A DNA stretch of 64,000 nucleotides from Siphlonurus alternatus (taxonomy: Eukaryota > Arthropoda > Insecta > Ephemeroptera > Siphlonuridae). The translations under genes were made by a program, and so were the position numbers. The notes under the pieces were generated by a model. The model worked only from the letters and a program-made list of their open reading frames with translations. It ran no database searches and was not told the origin of the DNA. Location: contig OX463781.1 of assembly GCA_949825025.1 (NCBI GenBank), forward strand, positions 49,674,317-49,738,316, read 5' to 3'. Shown here in pieces: positions 49,808 through 60,566 of the stretch. How positions within the stretch are numbered: the stretch's first letter is position 1; every line of letters starts with the position of its first letter.

Positions 49808-52515
49808 GTAAGTACGTAGCATCATAATCGTTGAGAGGTGGTAACCGTTGCTGACGTTTCAGTTGGCAAGGAGCTCAGTCAGGAGACGCTGAGCCACCTG
49901 CGCTGGATGCTGCAGAAGGACGTCTTGAAGCAAGACATCTTCCTGATTGGCAGGCCAGGCCCGCTGCGCCGCTCCCTCGCCATGCAGTTCCTGCAGCTGA
50001 CGGGCCGAGAGCTGGAGTACGTCTCTCTTTCCCGCGACACCACCGAGTCAGACCTCAAGCAGCGGCGGGAGATCCAGCACGGTACCGCCAAGTACTTCGA
50101 CCAGGTAACCTCAACAACATGCAGCTCGACACAATTGAAAGTTATCGACTGGAGAACTTAATAATATCAAGTCACAAACGGAGCATGTTTTTAGTACTGA
50201 TTTATTTTTAAAAGACATACATAATATATAAAAACAAAGATTTATCAGTTATTTAAATGACTGACGTGCATCACCATGAAAGTTCTCTCTAATGATCAAA
50301 GTCCTAAAGGTTCAAAACAACCATGGCAAATTTCTGCAACGCATACAGTACTAAATTTATTCAGCTAGCCTAAATATTAATGCTTAAGTCTCAAACTTGA
50401 AAAAATATACTGCGTAAATAATACATAAATAAATTAAATATATTTTGTTTCTCTGTTGTTTTTTTTAAAGGAAAATAAACCATTGAGGTTGTTATTATTT
50501 AAACTATTTAAAGAAAAGGACAGGAAGCACCAATTGTTAAGGCCTTGCTGATATTTCCTATGTTTTGTTTAAATATTTTATCTCTGTTGGTTTTGTGCAT
50601 GATTTTTGTTAGTTTGGGCACTATTTCTGTACTAATTACATGGAATGGACAATCTGCAAGAGTTTTTTACTGCACCTTTGGATAGAGGAGCTCAATTTTA
50701 AAACTGATTATTTTTTTCTTTTTCATAAACTAACATTATTAAGGTAGAGATAATACTGATCAGCTGGCCCAATGCTAAAAAAATCCCATTCATAAATATT
50801 ATGAAAAAAATTTAAAATGTTCTCCTCTACATCCCCTATCAGTAGGTAAAATATCAGGTATACAAAAACGAGCTAGTTTTCGAGTTATGAATTTTTAAAG
50901 TTCTCTAATTTAACATGGAGAAATGGGACTTCCATGTTAAATTAGTCAACTTTGAAAATTAATAACTCGAAAACTAGCTCGTTTTTGTATATCTAATATT
51001 TTACCTACTGATAGGGGATGTAGAGAAGAAAATTTTAATTTTTTTTCATAATTTTTATGAATGGGATTTTTTTAGCATTGGGCCAGCTGATCCGTATTAT
51101 CTCTACCTTAAAGTAGTACTACGCTGCGATGTCAAATTCATGCAAATATTTAACACTGGCATATTGAAAGATGTTGCATGACTATCACAGGATCTTTCAT
51201 TTTGAACATCGTTGGTTTCAGAGTGCAGTTCGTGCGGCCACACAGGGACGGGTGTTGGTGCTGGAGGGGATTGAAAAGGTGGAGCGCAACGTGCTGCCAG
51301 TGCTCAACAACCTCCTGGAGAACCGAGAGATGCAGCTCGAGGACGGACGATTCCTCATGGCCGCCACTCGCTACGACCAACTGCTGCAGGTAAGTCATTA
51401 CGTGATGTTAGTGAGGTCATGGAAAATGAACGTTTCTGTAGGATAACAATGGTGGCTCGTGGGGCATTTCCAGGTCTCAAATGAACTAAGGTAACTGTCA
51501 GTTATATTTTTTCATGCAGCAATTCAGTACTTAAATTATTGATGGAAGAAAATGTTTGGCCAGAACTGACAGTTTGCCTCCCTTTCATTTCACTTTACTG
51601 GGATAGAAATGAATGGGAGAGAGATTAGGTGAGTCAAGCCAATTGGCTGTTTAGTACACAGTGTTGTACTTCAAAATCAGCTGCTGTCTACGTATTGACA
51701 GTCAAATATTTTTACTTATTTTTACATGCCACAAGAGGATCTATTTCGAAATTTCTCTGGATTTTGAATTTTGAAAGTAGAAATACACAATCATAATACA
51801 GTATAAAATACAGTCGTGTATATAGTAATCTTCTCATCTTGTGTTAAAATTGTTAAAAGAGAATGGGAAAACGACTTTTAAAAATTTTACTGAGGGTATT
51901 CTGATTTTTTTTAGAGACCAGGAAGTATTACTAACATGTTATTCAAAGTTCAGATTTGAACCCACGCCCATTTTAATTCATATTCTTTTATTAAGAAGAG
52001 ATGGTGCCTCCTCTCTCTGTATTTGTTGTATTTTTTTTTTATAAAAAAAGTTCCCATGCTCTAAAATATCTGATAAAAATTAGAGCACATTAACTTTGCA
52101 CCCTCTATTCATTTTTTCAATAAAAGTTTTGAGGCCCATACTCCATTCTAATTGTTATAAAATTTTGAAATTAGTGATTGAAAATAAAGAAATCAAGCAG
52201 CTTAAAAAGCCCAAGAGCGAAAGCTGCCAGTTTGTGAGAAGAGATCTGGTTTTCTTCTTCTTTGTGAATTTCCCCCAGAGTTGTTATGGATCTCCACATT
52301 ATAATCCGCTCTCCACTTGATGGACAATTCACCGAGTGTGTTTGCTGCAGGAGCACACCAGAGACGAGCTGGATGCCTGGAAGCTGGTTAGAGTTGACGA
52401 GGACTTCCGAGTGATCGCCCTCGGCATCCCCGTGCCGCGGTACGTCGGCAACCCCCTGGATCCTCCCCTGCGGTCTCGATTCCAGGCCAGGGACGTGACT
52501 GCCCTCACCTTCAAG
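49724..52515 (+). CDS. VWA8: VWA8, N-terminal AAA+ segment (join 49724-49807, 49863-50104, 51222-51389, 52351-52515)
   Basis: Four phase-consistent exons encode about 219 residues that follow the N-terminal AAA+ region of von Willebrand factor A domain-containing protein 8. In order: SSITIGDVTKILKVPKQPAY; LSHLRWMLQKDVLKQDIFLI with the divergent P-loop GRPGPLRRS; LEYVSLSRDTTESDLKQRRE; AVRAATQGRVLVLEGIEKVE (Walker B-like); NVLPVLNNLLENREMQLEDG; and PVPRYVGNPLDPPLRSRFQA. VWA8 is a large (about 1,900 residues in vertebrates), dynein-like AAA+ ATPase of the mitochondrial matrix. The first exon with the targeting peptide, the later AAA+ modules and the C-terminal VWA domain are not found here. The A-B intron is only 55 nt; the other two are about 1.1 and 1.0 kb and contain foldback elements. 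Confidence 0.93.
49863..50104 (+). CDS. VWA8: VWA8 exon B, P-loop exon
   Basis: Acceptor GCTGACGTTTCAG, donor GACCAG|GTAACC. It encodes the P-loop (IGRPGPLRRS) and the SRDTTESDLKQRREI motif. The P-loop lacks the usual lysine, as is normal for this module of VWA8. Confidence 0.95.
50739..51111. mobile_element. Foldback MITE, family C copy 1 (VWA8 intron)
   Basis: The ends are TTAAGGTAGAGATAA and TTATCTCTACCTTAA. Long arms pair through TCCTCTACATCCCCTATCAG and AAAACGAGCTAGTTTTCGAG. The centre is a short AAATGGGACTTCCATG stretch. The interior closely matches the element at 58312-58693, while the ends match 54879-55277. Confidence 0.85.
51113..51190. mobile_element. Foldback element family B, degraded copy
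   Basis: CTGCGATGTCAAATTCATGC and GATGTTGCATGACTATCACAG resemble the two arms at 8411-8492. It abuts the family C element and the acceptor region of VWA8 exon C. Confidence 0.5.
51222..51389 (+). CDS. VWA8: VWA8 exon C, Walker B exon
   Basis: Acceptor TTGGTTTCAG, donor CTGCAG|GTAAGT. It encodes SAVRAATQGRVLVLEGIEKV, then ERNVLPVLNNLLENREMQL and LMAATRYDQLLQ. Phase 0 at both ends. Confidence 0.95.
51890..52147. mobile_element. Foldback MITE, family A, degraded copy (VWA8 intron)
   Basis: The right half (AACTTTGCACCCTCTATTCA to GGCCCATACTCCATT) matches family A ends at 6943 and 60566. The left half is truncated but keeps GATTTTTTTTAGAGACCAGG and a TTTGAACCCACGCCC stretch like the one inside copy 1. 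Confidence 0.6.
52351..52515 (+). CDS. VWA8: VWA8 exon D
   Basis: Acceptor TGTTTGCTGCAG, donor TTCAAG|GTAAGA. It encodes EHTRDELDAWKLVRVDEDF, then RVIALGIPVPRY and PLDPPLRSRFQARD, including the arginine-rich sensor/arginine-finger-like PLRSRFQAR. Phase 0 at both ends, so a further exon must follow downstream. Confidence 0.95.
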
Positions 52516-53602
52516 GTAAGAAGACTCTGCGTTTAATTATTTTAAGTTCATGGGGGCCTCCGATTTACCACTTATTTTATTTAACAGTTTCAAGTTAATT
52601 CTTTATGGCGTCTGTTGCTCCTGATGCACTAGGAGATAAGCAGATACATTGTCCATTCCAGCTGAAAGAACAGCTAGGTCCCAGCCTAAAATAATTTTTA
52701 AGCTTTTGATTTCCAGCATAATTTTATTGTACTCTATTTAGATAGTGGATTGTTTTCAGATATAACTGGTATTTAATTCTTTGATAGCTTTTCAAGTTTT
52801 TAGTTACACATACATATGCAACTTACATACAACCTAATTGATTAATAATTGGTTACTAGACAATGAACATCGAAGGTTAGGCGTTTCGTTAGCTAATATT
52901 TCCAGGTGCTAAGGTTTGAAATGTTAATTTGTGCACATAGAATGTTAGGGAGTAAAATTTGTATTAATTAATTATGTTCTCGAGTAACTTGTTATATAAA
53001 GAATTAAGCTTTGCTGTTATTACTATGTTTAATGATATATTCAATCAGAAAATTTCAAATAACTATTTAATATAATACTGTACTTATTATAATAAAAATG
53101 AAACAGGCAGCACTGTTTCAAGAAATCCGTGGCGGGTGTTGTTATTGATGTTGCAACGTTTCACTCGCACGTTCGAGGGATCTTCTCTTTTGCCTAGCAA
53201 TCAACATTCATCACACCGTGAAAACTTTCACCAATACAAAAATAAAACAATCTTAAATTAATTTAAAATTTGGTACAAAAATCCTCTTACAGTAACTAAA
53301 CCATGAAGCAACTACATACATGTAATTGAAGTTTTGCTAACCAACATTAGACTTTCATCCTGTCAAGAAGCTAATGTATTATAAATAAAAAAATATAGTA
53401 AAAGATTAATAATTTAGCACTGCCAGACGGTATGTGATGAGAAATATGAACTTGCATTAGCTCAAGGAGTCAGCTGATGCACATGTCCATACGGCTGGTT
53501 GTCAGCGCACTTTTCTTCGTTTGATATTTTGATTATAATATTTAAACAATCGTCAGTCTCAATCCCTAATCAATAGGAAGTTTTATCAGATGTTTGGTGC
53601 CG

Positions 53603-54781
53603 CAGGGTCGGTCTGGCCATATAGTTGACTCCGCAAATGCGGAGCGGGCCGCGGCCTGCGCGGGCCCTCTCCGGGCCTCAAAGAAAATTTGAAATTTTAC
53701 TGAGGGTTAAATCACGGGTAAATTATAAAATATTCACCGTGCTCTAAAAAGGTAAAAATTCAAAAATTTATCACGTACGTGTATCAATTAAGGATTATTT
53801 TATGTATGATAAAAAAACACGCGTGACTTTGTGCATTAACTTACAATTCATACATATTTGAGAGGACTTAAGAAATTAAAGTAAGCACTGTAGAAAAATA
53901 GACGTATTTGAATATCTACCGAGTTCAAATTTTCATTGTTTTCAAAACAAAACAAAACAAAAAAAGTTTGTATCGAATTTTAGGACGACAAAAATTCTAT
54001 CTAGCTCACATAGGTATGTCCAGAAAGAAATTCTCAATATTATTAAAAACGCGTAGGGTCTACCTGACAAACACTCTTCATTAATTCGAAAAAAATACAC
54101 CATTATGATGCGATATAAAAAATATAGCTATGTACCATAAGCTCGAGCTGTAACCAAAAATATTTAAAAAATATAATTATGTTCTTGATTTTTTTACATG
54201 CATAAAAACTGCTCCGAGCAAAAATATTTTTTATAAGTTTTTGATTAAAGCTCGAGCCATGGAACACCACCAGTGGCTATAAACAGTGTACTTTTTCGAG
54301 TGAATACATAAATAAATAAATGGAAGGTTTTTGTCAAGTACAGTAACACCTTATTATGTTAAACGACGTGTTCTCCCTGAATTTTGCTTTTTTTTTTTTT
54401 TACATAAACTATGTAAGATATTTGAATTTTTTGGATTTCGGTTGCATTATGGAGGAGCACTAGAACTATTTTTAGAAAATAATAATATAATAACTTACCT
54501 TTTTTTTTTTGGTTGTAGAGCATCATCTACTTTAATTTTTAAAAAAAATAATTTAAACTGCATCCAAATTGTTTTTATTTTTTCCTCAAATTTATTTCCC
54601 AATAAATGAAACCTTGCAATATTTTGCCATTTTAAAATTAAAAAACAAAAAGAAAGCCACGCCCCTTTTCCTAAAATTTTCGAGCCTGCGGCGGGCTATC
54701 CCCCCCCCCCCCCCCCCGACGCTTGCGGGCCCTATACGGGCCCTCCCGCGGAGCGGGCCTTCAACCCACAGACCGACCCTG
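53603..54781. mobile_element. hAT-like non-autonomous DNA transposon, 1.18 kb
   Basis: Terminal inverted repeats CAGGGTCGGTCTG / CAGACCGACCCTG are flanked on both sides by TTTGGTG (53593-53599 and 54782-54788). GC-rich subterminal arms also pair (GCGGAGCGGGCC, GCGGGCCCT). The CAGGG ends suggest hAT; the flanking repeat fits a duplicated target with a few changed bases. The interior is AT-rich with no transposase. Confidence 0.75.
54701..54717. repeat. Poly-C tract, 17 nt
   Basis: Uninterrupted C17 inside the right arm of the hAT-like element. Runs of 11-13 C also occur at 10558, 19878, 22762 and 38725. Confidence 0.95.
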
Positions 54782-54878
54782 TTTGGTGGTGTGTCAAAGA
54801 TCAGGCCAGCACACCAAAAATAATCTGATTCCGATTGCCCCACGAATTGTGAGAAAAATCGATTTATTTAAAAACTTA

Positions 54879-55277
54879 TTAAGGTAGAGATAACGTCGAA
54901 CAGCTGTTCGACGTAATGCCCTTTGATTAACATGTAAACCTTTGCAAATTGACAAAAATTCTGACAATTTTTTGAGAGGCAGATATTAATGCCTAAAAGC
55001 CATAGCAAAAGATTCAAAAACATTTAACGAGCCGATTTTTTTAAATTAATTTTTTAGTTTGGCTCTCCATGCCATGGGAAAGCCCTATGCTGAAAATTAA
55101 AAAAAATTAATTAAAGAAAATCGGCTCGTTAAATCGTTTTGAAATTTTTTCTATGGCTCTTAAGCACTAATATCTGCCTCTCAAAAAAATTTCAGAATTT
55201 TTGTCAATTTGCTAAGGTTTACATGTTAATCAAAGGGCATTACGTCGATCAGCTGTTCGGCGTTATCTCTACCTTAA
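54879..55277. mobile_element. Foldback MITE, family C-ended copy 2
   Basis: The ends are the same TTAAGGTAGAGATAA / TTATCTCTACCTTAA as at 50739-51111, but the interior differs. Arms pair through GTCGAACAGCTGTTCG, CTTTGATTAACATGTAAACC and AACGAGCCGATTTT. It has a CCATGCCATGG centre. Confidence 0.85.
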
Positions 55278-56048
55278 ACATTATTTACCTCTTATCTCGT
55301 AAATCGTCCCAAACTTTGCCTCTCTTTTAAACTTTTCAAAAGTTATTAAAAAGTTGACGATATTTCACAGGAAGTTAGCAGATAGAAATCAGAAAGTGAG
55401 ATTTATCTAGATCTCTCTATCTTTGTAATAATTAAGTGTAAAAGTCTTTTGTGCATATCTCTCAACAGAATAATTTACTTTCTTTGCTGCCGATTTTATT
55501 ACATGCAACATATCGAACAAAAATAAAAGTCGAAAATTTTATATTTTACAATATTCTTGACTAGCTGTTGAATAGCCAGCTGAACAATATTAACGATTGG
55601 TATATTACCGGCTATTTTTAATACAGCTTATTTTACTATTAGTTTTGTATTGAAAGTAAACATATCAAAAAAGTCCTATTTTTACTGATAATCTTACGTT
55701 GTAAATGGCAATTTACCGACGAAGTATTTTTGTTATTTCGGAGTGATCACGCGATTTCCCTCGAGTTTCTTCGCGGGGATGAGATACGCCGACTTTTCGT
55801 GACCTGACAGCACACCGGAATAGAACATCAGATCCATATTATAAATAAATGTCCGCGTAATGCTCTTGCAATTTATTACTCGTCTTGCTTCAATGAAGAT
55901 TCATTGTTTCCTTGCATGCGCTTTTGCTACTTTTTTCCCTTAAAATTTTAAAACTGTACGTTCATATTCATGTGTTATTCATGTTATCAATTTGATCAGT
56001 ATATTATTTTAAACGTTCAAGTCATATCGTATTACTAGTTTAATGTAG
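55278..56048. other. AT-rich DNA upstream of the 260-aa gene
   Basis: No gene seen. The GC content rises sharply at about 56045. I found no TATA box in a convincing place. Confidence 0.5.
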
Positions 56049-56147
56049 CGAGGCAGGCAAGGTCGCTGCGTTTGCGCGGGCGCCGGCCGAGCCAAGACAG
56101 CAGGCGAGAGCTCAGTGGCTGTGGCGGCCTCGTGGCCTGCACAAGCG

Positions 56148-56930
56148 ATGCCTGCCGCCGTGCAGCGAGCTCGCTGGGAGACGTCTCAGAAACCGCTCTT
56201 CATCAAGACGGTGTGGAGGAACGGCTTGAGGCACGCCATCCTCAGCAGAGATGACCCTCTGTGTACAGCCCGGCCCGAGCAGCGCCGCGACTTGTCCGGC
56301 AGCAGGCCTCCCCCCGCCCCTCCGCCCGCCCCGCCGCGGCCCAGCGAGCTGGAGCGCTGCCTCATGAAGCTACAACTGGTGCTGGCGTCCGAGCCGCGCT
56401 CCAGCGTGGTGTTGCTGCCCGAGCGTCGAACCGAGCACCGTGCTCCTCCACCTCCGCTGCCGCCGCCCGCTGATCCCCCCAGTCCGCCCCCCGAGCAGTC
56501 CGAGCACGAGTCCGAGGAGGAGTGTGACGAGGAGAGCGTGGAGGTGCCCCCCAGCTGGCTGCCAGAACTGAACCCGCTCTCAGAACGAGTCTTGCAGTGG
56601 ATAGAACTCGAGACAAAGCTGAGTCGACCGCTCTGTTTTGATCTGCGATCACTGCGACGTCGCGAACCGTCTCACCCAGTGGGGCCTGCTACTCGTATTG
56701 CGGCAGTGAAACGTGTGAGGAGACGCGTGGTGGCCCGCTGGAGCCCCCAACTCAAAGTTTCGCCCCCAGACCCGCTGAGTGTGACTGCACATTCGGTGCT
56801 TCGCAAGCCCGCGATCAAAGTGCACCCCCCGTCTCCGTCTCCGGCCCCCCGAGTTACGTGGGGCCGCCCCCAGCTTCACATTTTCATCCCCAACACCGAG
56901 TACGAACTGTCAGACTGTGAGTCGCGGTAG
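56148..56930 (+). CDS. Unrecognised intronless gene, 260 aa, Pro/Arg-rich
   Basis: The first ATG of a long open frame (open from 56049) is at 56148; 261 codons run to TAG at 56928-56930. AATAAA at 56989-56994 is 59 nt further on, so the last exon is complete. GC content and codon use contrast strongly with the flanks. Visible parts: a basic-aromatic N-terminus (QKPLFIKTVWRNGLRHAIL, about residues 14-32); a Pro-rich stretch; a helix LERCLMKLQLVLASEPRSSV at 68-87; a Pro-rich then acidic region (about 97-132); PSWLPELNPLSERVLQWIEL at 135-154; a basic region KRVRRRVVARW at 188-198; and a C-terminal RVTWGRPQLHIFIPNTEYEL at 235-254. RVTW resembles a PP1-docking RVxF/W motif, but this is weak. No membrane helix or signal peptide. 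It may be a nested gene if VWA8 continues beyond the window. An upstream exon cannot be excluded because the frame is open to a TAG|CGAGG acceptor-like site at 56048. Confidence 0.65.
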   Translation: MPAAVQRARWETSQKPLFIKTVWRNGLRHAILSRDDPLCTARPEQRRDLSGSRPPPAPPPAPPRPSELERCLMKLQLVLASEPRSSVVLLPERRTEHRAPPPPLPPPADPPSPPPEQSEHESEEECDEESVEVPPSWLPELNPLSERVLQWIELETKLSRPLCFDLRSLRRREPSHPVGPATRIAAVKRVRRRVVARWSPQLKVSPPDPLSVTAHSVLRKPAIKVHPPSPSPAPRVTWGRPQLHIFIPNTEYELSDCESR

Positions 56931-56988
56931 CGTGCAACTGTGGTTTGTTCAGGTGTCTTATGTTATGTATGTAATGATTATTTCATAT

Positions 56989-56994
56989 AATAAA
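56989..56994 (+). terminator. Polyadenylation signal AATAAA
   Basis: Canonical hexamer 59 nt after the stop of the 260-codon gene, followed by GT-rich sequence (GGTGGTAAAATCTGTCGGTG). Confidence 0.75.
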
Positions 56995-57785
56995 AGAAGG
57001 TGGTAAAATCTGTCGGTGTATGTTGTGCTCCCCTCTTGCTGATGTCGTGCGCGGGCCGCGATCGATCACTTCTTTCCTCAGTGCCTTACTATGTCAGTCT
57101 GAGCAACTGTTTATTTACAATTTGGAGAAGATTCTAAGGGAATTTTAACAGCAGTAAAACTTTATTTACGAACGGCGTGTTTCAACTTTTTATTCCCATG
57201 TCACATCGTGGTAAAAAGGTACTGCAAAAATGCTCATTTCAAAGTTTTTTCATTTCAGAAATATTTCTTCCTTGTCATTTTGTTCCATTTTAGGAGATTT
57301 CACTTTTCTCAAGAGATCACATATGTCACAGTTTTGTAAACTAAAATGGTTATTTAAAAAATACATAATATGCTCCAATTAAAATGTACAGAAAAATAAT
57401 GTGAAATGGAATTTTTTAAGTCCCCTGTAATTTGTGTTTCTTCAAACAATGAAAGTCTCTATAGTATCTGTTATGTAAGATTTTCATAGGAATCAAATAT
57501 CAGTTTAGTTAACTAATTTTAATTCATTAATCATAGCAGGATAGTTATGATTTCAATTAAACTTTCGTCTTGCATGCATTGATAGAATTCCATTTGAATA
57601 ATTGGAAAGTCGCTACCAACCAAATATGTGATACCAAGTTATGTAATTAATTAACGTAATTTATCAAAGACTGTAATACAATGGCTGGCTCTAGTTTGGC
57701 GGGAGTTATCGTCGGGTCACGCGACGTGTCTCGATTCTAAACTTGTGGACATTACTAGCATAGCACGACTAATTTGGAATGCCTG

Positions 57786-57851
57786 CAGTATAATTGTAAT
57801 CAAGTAGTTATGTCTGACTACCACAGTATAATTGTAATCAAGTAATTATGT
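57786..57851. repeat. 28-bp direct repeat, spacing 38 bp
   Basis: CAGTATAATTGTAATCAAGT plus AGTTATGT, and a copy 38 bp later with one base changed. Confidence 0.85.
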
Positions 57852-58072
57852 TGCAGACAGTGTGCCCCTGAAAAACGGAGAGCAATTTAAATTGAATTAT
57901 TTTGGGCTTTAAATAAGGTTTGCCTACTTGCTTGAAATTATAACATATTTAATTATGTGGAAGAATTTTTTTTTGGGTTGAAAAATTTTACGGATAGGAA
58001 AAAAATAAATAGAAATACGAGTTTATATAAATATTTAAAAAAAAAGAGAAAACATCAAAATTAAAATTATTC

Positions 58073-58140
58073 ATTGCAGAAATGGATAAAGGGTGCAAAC
58101 TGCAAAGTTATGTCACACTTTTCAGATGTTTTAGACCACT
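58073..58140. mobile_element. Single arm of foldback family A
   Basis: TTGCAGAAATGGATAAAGGG followed by AAAGTTATG and a CAGATGTTTTAGA stretch matches one arm of the element at 60244-60566. The other half is missing. Confidence 0.55.
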
Positions 58141-58311
58141 TAACCAATAGTTTGTTTTGAATAAATATAATAAATAATTAAACAATTATTAATATATTAT
58201 ATTTATTATAATTATATAGAAGTTCGAGAGTCGGAATGCAAGCGTCGTTTAAAAAAAAAAATGTTGCAGAAAATTGCCATTTACAAAGTTGTAATTTCCT
58301 TGTTTGCTATT

Positions 58312-58693
58312 TTAAGGGTAAGGTAACGCCACCAATGTTAAAAAAAATCCCTCACACAAAAATTATGAAAAAAGTTTAAAATGTTCTCCTCTACACCCCC
58401 TATCATTAGCTAAAATATCAGGTATACAAATTCGATCTAGTTTTTGAGTTATGAATTTTTAAAGTTGACTAATTTAACATGGAGAAATGGTAATCCCATG
58501 TTAAATGGAGAAATGGTAATCCCATGTTAAATTAGTCAACTTTAAAAATTCACAACTCAAAAACTAGATCGAATTTGTGTACCTGATATTTTAGCTACTG
58601 ATAGGGGGTGTAGAGGAGAATATTTTAAATTTTTGTCAGAATTTTTGTGTGAGGGATTTTTTTTTAACATTGGTGGCGTTACCTTACCCTTAA
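58312..58693. mobile_element. Foldback MITE, family C interior with different ends
   Basis: Ends TTAAGGGTAAGGTAACGCC / GGCGTTACCTTACCCTTAA. The interior matches 50739-51111 closely (TTCTCCTCTACACCCCCTAT, TTTTTGAGTTATGAATTTTT, AACATGGAGAAATGG). The centre carries an extra tandem copy of ATGGAGAAATGGTAATCCC. Confidence 0.85.
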
Positions 58694-60243
58694 TTACAAT
58701 ATGATATTATTTTTCACCTTTATATAGACTTAAAAATTTAAGAATTATATAAATTGCGGTAAATGTAGCTCGTGTTCTCATTACATATTCTTTATTGTTT
58801 TACAAAAAATGTATTTTACACGATGGCCGAGTGCTACAGTACGTTGTAAACGCACAGTATATTTAAGATTGATTTAAGAATAAAATTATAAGATAAATAA
58901 TAATTATGTATATCATACGCGTATTTACTTTTAATTATAATTCAATAATAGTTAACATCATACAATCCAATAGCGATTTGGGCTGCGTGAGATTATGGTA
59001 CTTTAAAATAAATAAAAGGCCTGCAGGCATTCATAAATTGTTTTGCGACGAATATGGTAAAGAATTTAATAATTAAGACAATATGAAAATTGTTTTAAGG
59101 TTTTGTAAATACTTTTTTAACTTTTTTTTTTTTGTAATTTTACACACACTTGCTATGTTGAATTACATGGCCTTGATGTGCGTTTTAAATTAATTTTTTT
59201 ATCATGGAAAAGTTAGTCGTTTTCACTGCCGTGAAGTTCTCGAAATTGGAGTTTTTTGTTTGTGGTTTCATCTTGAAAATTCTTTCATTTTCGAAATCCC
59301 TCAGACTTTGTTTAGTTTTCATTTACATCAAGTTTGTCATTTTTGCTCTCGTTAAGTATAAAGCTGCAAAATCCGTTTTTTTTTAATTTGTTGTTTGATC
59401 TTGAAAATTCCTTCATACTTCAACTCTCCAGGTAAAATTACATGTCTTACAAGTTCAGCATGAGCCTTCAAATTTAGATGTTTTTGTGAGAGTCGAGTTT
59501 GTTGTTTTTACTGCAGTAAAATGTTAGTAGTGCTTAAAAATAGCTGTATTAGAGAAAATTGTAAGTTGTAAGACGCACAGCATTTTGCATTGTCGAAAAC
59601 AATTAAAAAGTAATCATCACCGTTCAAACTTTTTTACACAATTTTAATTTAATTATTTTTTATTTAAAGCTGTAATATTTCTTAACAATGAAAACAGAAT
59701 TTTACATAAATTAATTTAAACTGCATTTAACATTGGCTGCAATATATAGTTGAATCAAGTGAGAAACATTAGGGGGGGTGATTTTGTCTTCATTGTTGCG
59801 TTTGTTCCTTATTTTGTACAAATAATTTAGAAAACTTTATATATCGAGAATTAATTTCAGTTGTCAATTTGAGATCTCGGAAATCGTCTCCCTTGAATTC
59901 AACAAAGCTTGCAGGGGACTTGCCATCAATGTACTATAAGTGTTACTATCTAAAGCTTGCAGGGGACTTGCCATCAATGTACTAAGTGTTACTATCTAAA
60001 GTTTATGGACGGAAGTCGAAAATAAAGTTGTCCAGAAAAAACTGCCGTCTCAGAAAAAACTTCAATTTGCTCAAACTAGAATGGCGATTAAGTTGTAGAG
60101 AACAATCAAATTTTTAAATTTTATTTATTTGATTTCTTCTGATAGAAATATCCTTTGACTGCAAACTTCCGAAGTAACTGAGCCTAATCGTCAAGTATAA
60201 ATTCATTTCGATGTCGGGATTTGTTAGGAAAATGTTACACCAG
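58694..60243. other. Gene-poor AT-rich DNA with a tandem duplication
   Basis: 59904-60001 is a tandem duplication of a 46-48 bp unit starting AAAGCTTGCAGGGGACTTGC; the copies differ by a 2-bp indel. No gene seen. Confidence 0.7.
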
Positions 60244-60566
60244 CAATGGAGTATCGTCCTCAATTTTTTTTATTGCAGAAATGGATAGAGGGTAAAAAGT
60301 TATGCTATCCTGATTTTTTTCAGATTTTTTAGAACCCGGGAACTATTTTTAAAAAATTATTGAAAGTCCTTTTTGTGACGTCACGCGGCGGCAAGTCCTA
60401 TCTTTTTCTTAAGGAGCGGCGTCTCGTGACGTCACAAAAAGAACTTTCAATAATTTTTTAAAAATAGTTCCCGGGCTCTAAAAAATCTGAAAAAAATCAG
60501 GGTAACATAACTTTGCACCCTCTATCCATTTCTGCAATAAAAAAATTTGAGGACAATACTCTATTG
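60244..60566. mobile_element. Foldback MITE, family A copy 2 (best preserved)
   Basis: Ends CAATGGAGTATCG / AATACTCTATTG. The arms pair almost completely, through ATGGATAGAGGGT, TTTTTCAGATTTTTTAGA and GAACCCGGGAACTATTTTTA. The inner arms each carry GTGACGTCAC (60375 and 60426). The centre is GCAAGTCCTATCTTTTTC. Confidence 0.88.
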
